Under the pieces are notes generated by a model that searched no databases, was not told the origin of the DNA, and saw nothing but the letters and a program-made list of their open reading frames with translations. 11,857 nt of DNA from Muribaculaceae bacterium (GTDB lineage Bacteria; Bacteroidota; Bacteroidia; Bacteroidales; Muribaculaceae). Where the stretch lies: the NCBI GenBank assembly GCA_024400895.1, contig JAKSMA010000052.1, positions 1-11,857 on the forward strand, written 5' to 3'. Positions 7,020 to 11,857 of the stretch are shown here, piece after piece; position 1 is the stretch's first letter; every line of letters begins with the position of its first letter. A program made the translations under genes and the position numbers.

Positions 7020-7495
7020 CGTGAACTGTTATTGTCTACCGGCTCTTCGTGGAAGCGTCTGATGCAGAATGTCATCACGCCCCAAATCAGAAAGTTGTTA
7101 TCTTCAGTCACTTTTATAGGTTTGAAATCGGCATTGGCAGGCATCAGCCAAGCACAACCTTCTCGTTCATCTACATGAAAACGCTTCAAAGTGAACTCAC
7201 CATCAATAAAAGCCGCAACGATATCGCCCTCCGAAGCCTCAAGGCTCTTGTCAATCACCACAAGGTCGCCATCGCAGATGCCAGCATCACGCATAGAATT
7301 ACCTTCTACCCGCGCATAAAATGTGGTTTCGTTGTCACGAACAAGGATTTTCCCCAAATTAATAGCATCGGAAGTATAATCTTGCGCCGGACTGGGGAAA
7401 CCCGCCCGCAAACTGCCACCATATGGCACATCAATTAATGCCTCGGCGTCGGCCGAAAACATCTGAAGCCTTATTTCCTGTTTTTGTAATGTCAT
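6902..7495 (-). CDS. umuD: UmuD-like S24 peptidase with abnormal C-terminal extension
   Basis: UmuD is cleaved by RecA-stimulated self-processing and then partners UmuC. From the ATG at 7495 the frame gives 197 aa; a TTG at 7528 would add 11 residues but lies too close to the promoter. Visible are the cleavage context LRAGFPSPA (Ala31-Gly32), the catalytic serine in EGNSMRDAG (Ser67) and the lysine in DGEFTLKRF (Lys104). The family normally ends near VMTFCIRRF (residue 148). Here the frame runs on for about 50 residues, overlapping umuC by 118 nt, and the tail is just umuC DNA read in another frame. A TAA exists at 7031-7029, nine bases before the umuC ATG, but in umuC's frame. A single-base deletion near the umuD 3' end would explain this. 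Confidence 0.85.
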   Translation of the reverse strand: MTLQKQEIRLQMFSADAEALIDVPYGGSLRAGFPSPAQDYTSDAINLGKILVRDNETTFYARVEGNSMRDAGICDGDLVVIDKSLEASEGDIVAAFIDGEFTLKRFHVDEREGCAWLMPANADFKPIKVTEDNNFLIWGVMTFCIRRFHEEPVDNNSSRCNFLDLPPATIFIVPASGCFTPTLWGSLSLCCRIMMGV

Positions 7496-7538
7496 AAATA
7501 AATCCGAAGTTGAGTGTGTGCTTATCAAATGATTTATG

Positions 7539-7546
7539 CAAAGTTA
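7539..7546 (-). promoter_or_regulatory. -7 element of the umuDC promoter
   Basis: TAACTTTG on the minus strand fits TAnnTTTG. Transcription would start near 7532, giving a leader of about 37 nt before the ATG at 7495. No clear -33 TTTG lies at the usual distance. It sits just past the stop codon at 7560-7558, so umuDC has its own promoter right behind the broken xylE gene. I saw no convincing LexA box. Confidence 0.6.
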
Positions 7547-7557
7547 GCAATTCTTTA

Positions 7558-7973
7558 TTATTCTTCCCATACCTTCCACACAAAAAATATCAAAGAGTAA
7601 CGCTTGTCAATAACTGATATGCCTGTGAGCTTCACCCTTATCAAACAACATGAACTCTGGCAGATATGACCCCAGAGCTGACAGGAAAAAGAATACGCCC
7701 GCAATGCATAACGAACGCTTACGTCCCTGTCCCTGTGCAAACACACCGCTCAATGCACTACCAAGAATACAACCGATAAGGGCGCTTGAGCATGTGAAAC
7801 CGTGCCAAAAATCAGAGTAATTAAAATCTGGTGCACTCAAAAAAAAAGGCTTGAAGACCTTTTTCCGTTCCAGAAACGACCGCTGTGTCGTAACCAAAAA
7901 GAAGACCACCGAGCACAGCCACGAGTACGATTGAAAACAGGTAGGGCTTGCTACCTTGTGTATTTTGACTCAT
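7558..7973 (-). pseudogene. xylE: Remnant of a xylose/H+ symporter (MFS sugar transporter)
   Basis: From the ATG at 7973 the frame begins MSQNTQGSKPYLFS and contains GGLLFGYDTAVVSG, the first-helix signature of XylE-type sugar symporters of the inner membrane. At a T9 run (7839-7847) it shifts and soon ends at TAA. With eight T the frame would continue as AFFLSAPDFNYSDFWHG, SSALIGCILGSALSG and GRKRSL, down to GSYLPEFMLFD. Homology ends there (about residue 115 of roughly 480) and a TGA follows at 7609-7607. In another frame, 7600-7558 reads LIFFVWKVWEE then stop, resembling the C-terminal tail of these transporters. That points to an internal deletion of about 350 residues, although this tail match is weak. 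It lies 67 nt after the xylA stop, a natural operon distance. Confidence 0.82.
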
Positions 7974-7996
7974 ATTACAATACGTTTTTTAGAAAT

Positions 7997-8020
7997 GAGC
8001 CCGCATTTTATTGCAGGCCC
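7997..8020 (-). other. Intercistronic hairpin between xylA and xylE remnants
   Basis: On the minus strand GGGCCTGCA (8020-8012) can pair with TGCGGGCTC (8005-7997) around ATAAAA, a 9-bp stem with two G-U pairs. No good U tract follows, so it is probably a processing or attenuation element of the former operon rather than a full terminator. Confidence 0.35.
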
Positions 8021-8039
8021 AATAATTTGTAATTCTCAA

Positions 8040-8459
8040 TTACTTAGCGTAGAGAGCTACGAGAGTTTCATACTTTTCTTGCTTGCCGCTTACTATAGCA
8101 GGTTCGCCGTTAGCCTTAGCATAGTCTACGAGTTGTTCAAGAGTGAGTTTTCCTTCTTCGAAGTCCTTACCCACACCTGCATCAAAGCTTGCATAACGCT
8201 GCTTCAACATAGCAGGAATTTCGCTCTTTTCAACGATTGCTGCAGCATTGAGAAGTGCACGAGCCATAGCATCCATACCACTGATGTGAGCGATAATGAG
8301 GTCTTCAAGGTCGGTGCTATTACGACGAATCTTAGCGTCGAAGTTGCTACCGCCATTGCCAAGACCACCATTGCGAATGATTTGGAGCATTGCGAGGGTG
8401 AGTTCGTAGTTGTCGATTGGGAATTGGTCGGTATCCCAGCCATTTTGAGCATCGCCGCC
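8040..8459 (-). pseudogene. xylA: C-terminal fragment of xylose isomerase fused behind galM
   Basis: The last 136 residues of the chimeric frame are xylose isomerase. They carry GDAQNGWDTDQFPIDNYE, GGSNFDAKIRRNSTDLED, IAHISGMDAMARALL, RYASFDAG and SGKQEKYE up to the stop at 8040. Asp266, Asp268 and Asp298 of the fused frame correspond to metal ligands Asp307, Asp309 and Asp339 of E. coli XylA. About the first 300 residues, holding the catalytic His101 and the other metal ligands, are absent, so the fragment cannot form an active site. Xylose isomerase normally interconverts D-xylose and D-xylulose in the cytoplasm. The xylE remnant downstream fits the usual xylA-xylE order. Confidence 0.9.
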
Positions 8460-9318
8460 AGTGTTGAGAACGAAGTTGTGGTCATAGCCGTTACCGTTCT
8501 TCAATTGCTCATCGTCGGCCTTGATATCCTTGCCGATTGGTTTGCTCTTGCGGAAGTCAAATGGTGTGCCAGCCACAGCCTGCATTGTGCCATTTGTCAT
8601 AAATGTAGAGTCGATTGGGGTGATACTGTCGGCACTAATCATCAATTCTTGAGCCATCACATCCTTTGAAAGGTCACCAAGGTTGAAGTAAGAGTGGTTA
8701 GTGAGATTGAGAATGGTGGTAGAGTCGGTAGTAGCGCTGTAATCAATCTTCAGTTCATTGTCGTCGGTGAGCGTGTAGGTCATCTTCACGGTCACATTGC
8801 CAGGGAAGTTGGCCACTGCTGCAGAATCTTGCAGTGTCATTTCCAATGTATGTTCATCCACCTGGTTGGCGTCCCACATTTGGCGATGATAGCCTTCTGG
8901 TCCACCGTGCAGGCAGTGTCCGTAGTTGTTCTGTAAAAGCTGGTATTCTTTTCCTTCGATGGTAATCTTTCCTTGAGCGATGCGGTTGCCATAACGTCCG
9001 ATGGCAGCACCAAAGTTGTTGTCCTCGTTGTTCACATAATCTGCGATAGAATCGAAGCCGAGAACCACGTCTTGCATTTCGCCATTCTTGTTTGGCACCA
9101 TAATAGAGACGATGCGAGCGCCAAAGTTGGTCACGCACACTTCCATGCCATTTTTGTTGGTAAGCACATAGAGGTGATTTTCTTTACCCTTCACGGTCGA
9201 TTCAAAATCAGCCATCTTCAAACCCGACAAGGTGGTTTCGGCCGAGTCGGTGCTATTGCAAGCTGCAAAAGCCTAATGCCACAGCAGTTGCCAAAGAAAA
9301 TAAAAAAGCTTTTTTCAT
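8040..9318 (-). pseudogene. galM: Frameshifted galM lipoprotein gene, fused in frame to the xylA 3' end
   Basis: The 5' part encodes aldose 1-epimerase, which interconverts alpha and beta anomers of galactose and glucose. From the ATG at 9318 the frame reads MKKAFLFSLATAVALGF and then shifts: AAAA at 9267-9270 (TTTT on the coding strand) has one base too many. With three T it would read ALGFAACNSTDSAETT, a lipobox, and join the long frame that starts at a TTG (9230, 396 aa). In that frame LHGGPEG (His108), LTNHSYFNL (His179) and GYDHNF (Asp250) match GalM active-site residues. At GGD (8459-8451) the frame switches to xylose isomerase, so the C-terminal catalytic glutamate region (ETQ) of GalM is lost. 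Neither enzyme should work. A short cytoplasmic chimera from the TTG remains translatable. An intact promoter lies upstream. Confidence 0.9.
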
Positions 9319-9365
9319 TGTTTACAGTTGTTTTTAATGTCTGTTCTATGTAATGATATTTATTA

Positions 9366-9373
9366 CAAATATA
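9366..9373 (-). promoter_or_regulatory. -7 element upstream of the galM pseudogene
   Basis: TATATTTG on the minus strand fits TAnnTTTG and lies 47 nt before the ATG at 9318. A TTTG at 9400-9397 could be the -33 element, though the 23-nt spacer is longer than usual. The promoter is therefore probably still present in front of a broken operon. Confidence 0.5.
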
Positions 9374-9443
9374 GACATACAAAAATAAAAATGCCCCAAA
9401 AAGGACATTTTTTATATAAATTACCAAATTTGCGACAATTTTA

Positions 9444-10004
9444 CTATTTCAGAAGCTCCATAGCAATGGCAGCACAGGCTTCGGCATCGGCAATGGCATT
9501 GTGATGATTTTCGAGGTTGAAACCGCAATACGCCGCCACAGTGGGCAATTGATGGTTGGGGAGCACATCTTTCAGCAGATGACGAGACGCTCTGCTGGTG
9601 CAATGAAACTCAAAGTCGGGATAGTCCAACTGATAGGTGCGGAACACCGCTTTCAGGCAGCCTTCATCAAATTTACAATTATGAGCCACCAGAGGAAGTC
9701 CTTCAATTAATGGCGCCACCTGTGCCCAAACATCAGGGAAACGAGGTGCATGTTCCGTATCCTCTTTTTGAATGCCATGGACAGCCACATTCCAGTAGAG
9801 ATAATAGTTGGGGGTGGGATGGATAAGGCTATAGAACTTCTCTACCACTTCCCCATCGCGCACCACAACCACGCCAACGCTACACACACTTGAAGGTGAA
9901 TTGTTGGCCGTTTCAAAGTCGATAGCGGCAAAGTTGCCATTCAAGTGTGGCGCCACATATGGTATCTTTTTCTTTTTCGAACGTGTCTTTGGAATGTCTG
10001 CCAT
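9444..10004 (-). CDS. DEDDh-type 3'-5' exonuclease (DnaQ/epsilon family)
   Basis: This 186-aa single-domain protein is related to the proofreading epsilon subunit and to the exonuclease domain of PolC. The acidic motifs are all present: ExoI AIDFETA (Asp29, Glu31), ExoII AHNCKFDEGCL (Asp113) and ExoIII HHNAIADAEACA (His168, Asp173). It should remove nucleotides from DNA or RNA 3' ends using two metal ions. The first 13 residues are basic (KTRSKKKK), which may help nucleic-acid binding. It lacks polymerase, helicase or BRCT parts, so its partner and exact role in repair or RNA turnover are unknown. The ATG at 10004 is 25 nt after the stop of the thioredoxin-like gene, so the two are likely co-transcribed. 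Confidence 0.9.
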   Translation of the reverse strand: MADIPKTRSKKKKIPYVAPHLNGNFAAIDFETANNSPSSVCSVGVVVVRDGEVVEKFYSLIHPTPNYYLYWNVAVHGIQKEDTEHAPRFPDVWAQVAPLIEGLPLVAHNCKFDEGCLKAVFRTYQLDYPDFEFHCTSRASRHLLKDVLPNHQLPTVAAYCGFNLENHHNAIADAEACAAIAMELLK

Positions 10005-10029
10005 CCGTAATTATGATTCAAAAAGCTTA

Positions 10030-11049
10030 CTACTGCTTCAGTGCTTCTGCCACAGCCTTTTCAAGTTCTTTGCCCCGCAAACCTCGCTGAAGGATGGTGC
10101 CGTCGGGGGAGAAAACTATAATTTCAGGGATGCCCATAATGGAGTAGGCATCGCTACCCGCATTTTGTGCATTCAGCATCTGAGGATATGGAATCTTCAG
10201 TTCTGTAATAGCCTTCTTTGTTTCTTCAGGGTCGTCCCATGTAGCGATGCCGAGCACCACAATCTTGTCGCCATATTTTTTATATAGCTCAATCAGATTG
10301 GGTATCTCGTTGCGACATGGCACACACCAACTTGCCCAGAAATCGGCCACCACAATCTTTCCTTTGCCCACATAGTCGCTCAAATGCTCGGTTTTACCCT
10401 TGTATGTGGCTGCGAAATCCACGAATTTCGCACCAGCAAGCGTGCTGCAGGTCTTGTCGATAGCGGCCTTTATTTCCTTTCCCACCACCGAATTTTTCAA
10501 TTCGGGATGAATCAATTCAAACAATTTCAGCATATCGGCAGGCGGAACCATGCTTCGGAACGCCTCGTTGCCCACAACCAGCAGCGAACGCACATCGGCA
10601 GAATGCTCCTGCACGAACGAAATGATTTCTGATGGCGACACATTTGTGCCGTTGACCACTTTAGAAATCATATCAAAGGCATCGTAGTTGATAGGAGTGC
10701 CATCGGCGCACTGCAATTCATTCTCTACAGCAATATCTCCGGCTTCAAGTGCCACATACACCACAGCCTGCACTTCTGAATGGTTGACATAAGCCACAAG
10801 CTTTGCTATATCTTTTTCGGCAGCTTCGCCTTTAAACACGTATTTTCCATTCTCGGCTTCGGTGAGCGTGGACACATGCTGCCCATTCACGAAAAATGAC
10901 ACAGAATCGATACTGTTGCCTGTGGCCAACACACGCTTCATGTCCCATGTTAAATTATAATCGCCAGGGCCACCCAAAGAAGTTTTCTTGTTGCACGACG
11001 CCGCCATTAGCATTGCCACCAAAACTAAAAATATTCCGATTTTCTTCAT
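10030..11049 (-). CDS. TlpA/ResA-like thioredoxin-fold lipoprotein with N-terminal DUF4369-like domain
   Basis: The 339-aa protein starts with a lipoprotein signal (MKKIGIFLVLVAMLMAASC, lipid on Cys19), so it is envelope-anchored and faces the periplasm or surface. Residues about 30-115 resemble the DUF4369 domain typical of Bacteroidota thioredoxin-like lipoproteins. The linker to about 205 is helical. The C-terminal AhpC/TSA-TlpA domain has ADFWASWCVPC with redox cysteines Cys242 and Cys245 and the cis-proline loop GIPEI (307-311). It probably reduces or isomerises disulfides of exported proteins; the specific client is not visible. The DUF4369 assignment is from general sequence character, not a search. 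It is the first gene of a short operon with the exonuclease, and it is divergent from the gene at 11174. Confidence 0.92.
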   Translation of the reverse strand: MKKIGIFLVLVAMLMAASCNKKTSLGGPGDYNLTWDMKRVLATGNSIDSVSFFVNGQHVSTLTEAENGKYVFKGEAAEKDIAKLVAYVNHSEVQAVVYVALEAGDIAVENELQCADGTPINYDAFDMISKVVNGTNVSPSEIISFVQEHSADVRSLLVVGNEAFRSMVPPADMLKLFELIHPELKNSVVGKEIKAAIDKTCSTLAGAKFVDFAATYKGKTEHLSDYVGKGKIVVADFWASWCVPCRNEIPNLIELYKKYGDKIVVLGIATWDDPEETKKAITELKIPYPQMLNAQNAGSDAYSIMGIPEIIVFSPDGTILQRGLRGKELEKAVAEALKQ

Positions 11050-11099
11050 ATTATCATCAAATAAACTTCTTCAAAATTACAATAACACCACCATCTCTG

Positions 11100-11107
11100 C
11101 AAAGTTT
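11100..11107 (-). promoter_or_regulatory. Possible -7 element for the TlpA-like gene
   Basis: AAACTTTG on the minus strand matches TAnnTTTG except for the first base and lies 50 nt before the ATG at 11049. No -33 element is clear. It would be divergent from the + strand promoter at 11142. Confidence 0.3.
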
Positions 11108-11141
11108 TGCCCTGAAAAATCCACATTTTAAGTTTTATTCG

Positions 11142-11149
11142 TATATTTG
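11142..11149 (+). promoter_or_regulatory. -7 element for the secreted beta-helix-like gene
   Basis: TATATTTG fits the Bacteroidota -7 consensus and ends 24 nt before the ATG at 11174, the same short leader geometry seen for the flavoprotein gene. The -33 region is not clear. Confidence 0.55.
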
Positions 11150-11173
11150 CCATTACAAAAATAAAACGGCGCT

Positions 11174-11857
11174 ATGATAAAAAGAATATTCATATTGATT
11201 TCGCTATTCATATGCTTCACCCAAATGGAGGCTGCTACCGGTACGGTGGTGAAAAACGCTTCGTCGATGACCCGAACCGGCACTTACCGCATCACGAAAG
11301 AACTGAAAGCATCCAGCATCAAAATTGGCGACAATTCCACCATCATCTTTGCTGGAGGTCGCATCACTGGTGCAAAAATCACTGCAAAAAACTTGAAAAT
11401 CGTGGTTCCCGACAGCAAGACATATTTCAACAACTGCACACTATCGGGCAACATCATCAACTCAAAACTGAAAGCCACCAATTTCGGCTGCAAAGCCGAT
11501 ATGAGCACATTATATAAAAATAAGTGGTCGTATAAAAGTCTACCTCAACAGACTATCGGCTACCGCACTGGTACCGACAATTTCAAGACAATGGAACGCA
11601 TTGCCACTTTCCTCAATGGCAGCACAAATGTGGATTTTGAATGGAATGGAGCCTTTTTCACTGCTCATCAATCCTCCGCCGCTATCTATGCCCCACCCTA
11701 CATCCGCATTGAAGGATGCAAAAATATGGTAATGCACGGCGGCGTGCTTATCAGCGGTATTCGCTTTGTCGACTGCAGCAATCTGGAAGTGAGCAACATG
11801 GCATCTATGACCTATCACGAATGTCAAGATTTTCACCCAAGCCCCAACACCAGACAT
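11174..11857 (+). CDS. Secreted beta-helix-like (pectate-lyase-fold) protein, 3' end missing
   Basis: An open frame from the ATG at 11174 runs 228 codons to the window edge without a stop. Residues 1-21 look like a signal peptide (MIKRIFILISLFICFTQMEA). The mature part has short strand-turn units typical of Bacteroidales right-handed beta-helix proteins: GTYRITKELKASSIKI, STIIFAGGRITGAKITAKNL, KTYFNNCTLSGNIINSKLKATNFG and later PPYIRIEGCKNMVMHGG and IRFVDCSNLEVSN. The fold is inferred from this pattern; the activity (polysaccharide lyase, hydrolase or adhesin) cannot be told and the catalytic part may lie beyond the window. A TAnnTTTG element precedes it. The signal peptide, continuous frame and promoter together make it a real gene. 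Confidence 0.75.
   Translation, partial: MIKRIFILISLFICFTQMEAATGTVVKNASSMTRTGTYRITKELKASSIKIGDNSTIIFAGGRITGAKITAKNLKIVVPDSKTYFNNCTLSGNIINSKLKATNFGCKADMSTLYKNKWSYKSLPQQTIGYRTGTDNFKTMERIATFLNGSTNVDFEWNGAFFTAHQSSAAIYAPPYIRIEGCKNMVMHGGVLISGIRFVDCSNLEVSNMASMTYHECQDFHPSPNTRH

Noticed and set aside
7497..7560. LexA/SOS operator for umuDC
   Set aside because: Apart from the -7 element TAACTTTG, I saw no clear inverted repeat, and many Bacteroidota lack a classical LexA regulon.
7956..8669. Long + strand open frame of 237 codons opposite the galM-xylA chimera
   Set aside because: The opposite strand is clearly xylose isomerase and epimerase. The + frame shows no recognisable domain and has no promoter element.
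8040..9230. A genuine bifunctional epimerase-isomerase fusion enzyme
   Set aside because: The epimerase part lacks its catalytic glutamate region and the isomerase part lacks about two thirds of the barrel. A working fusion would keep both domains whole.
6902..9318. Insertion sequence or transposon scar as the cause of the local damage
   Set aside because: No terminal inverted repeats, target-site duplications or transposase fragments were seen at the junctions near 8455 and 7607.
9501..9710. Small + strand frame inside the exonuclease gene
   Set aside because: Antisense to an exonuclease with all catalytic motifs; no independent signals.
11284..11857. Minus-strand frames opposite the right-edge gene (11284-11508 and 11540-11857)
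   Set aside because: The + strand frame from 11174 has a signal peptide, a promoter and continuous coding character across the same bases, so the minus frames are shadows.

Overview
The window reads as chromosomal DNA of a Bacteroidota bacterium, most likely order Bacteroidales (a Muribaculaceae, Prevotellaceae or Bacteroidaceae relative). This rests on the protein families, on several copies of the Bacteroidota -7 promoter element TAnnTTTG in front of genes, on lipoproteins with a Bacteroidota-type lipobox, and on general weakness of Shine-Dalgarno signals. No rRNA, tRNA, CRISPR array or insertion sequence was seen. Family and genus are inferred, not shown.

Layout. Positions 1-165 hold two short tandem repeats and a strong rho-independent terminator for a + strand gene left of the window. 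From 5021 down to 166 runs a tight minus-strand operon behind a near-perfect promoter (5083-5113): tsaC (t6A tRNA modification), a membrane sugar-phosphate transferase of the WcaJ/exopolysaccharide type, a CLC chloride channel with CBS domains, and fmt (Met-tRNA formylation). At 5230-5649 on the + strand sits a small secreted FMN-binding protein with an ApbE-type flavinylation motif and a lysine-rich tail. Convergent to it is a umuD-umuC pair (7495-5736) for translesion synthesis. The UmuC copy has lost its first catalytic aspartate, and UmuD overruns into umuC by 118 nt.

The segment from about 7558 to 9318 is a decayed pentose/hexose operon. A secreted galM (aldose 1-epimerase) has a one-base frameshift in its signal peptide. 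Its 3' third is replaced in frame by the C-terminal 136 residues of xylose isomerase (xylA). A xylE-type symporter follows, reduced to about its first 120 residues with a frameshift in a T9 tract. An intact promoter still faces this wreck. Internal deletions in a galM...xylA-xylE operon explain it best. Sequencing or assembly error is the main competing explanation, because five lesions or anomalies cluster within about 2.3 kb.

The right end holds a likely two-gene minus-strand operon (TlpA-like thioredoxin lipoprotein, then a DEDDh exonuclease). Divergent from it, a secreted beta-helix-like protein runs off the right edge.

Most of the window is ordinary housekeeping content. I do not see a convincing new multi-gene system. 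The observations most worth a second look are the galM-xylA chimera, the UmuC Asp-to-Ala change, the lysine-tailed flavoprotein and the channel-type residue in the CLC protein.
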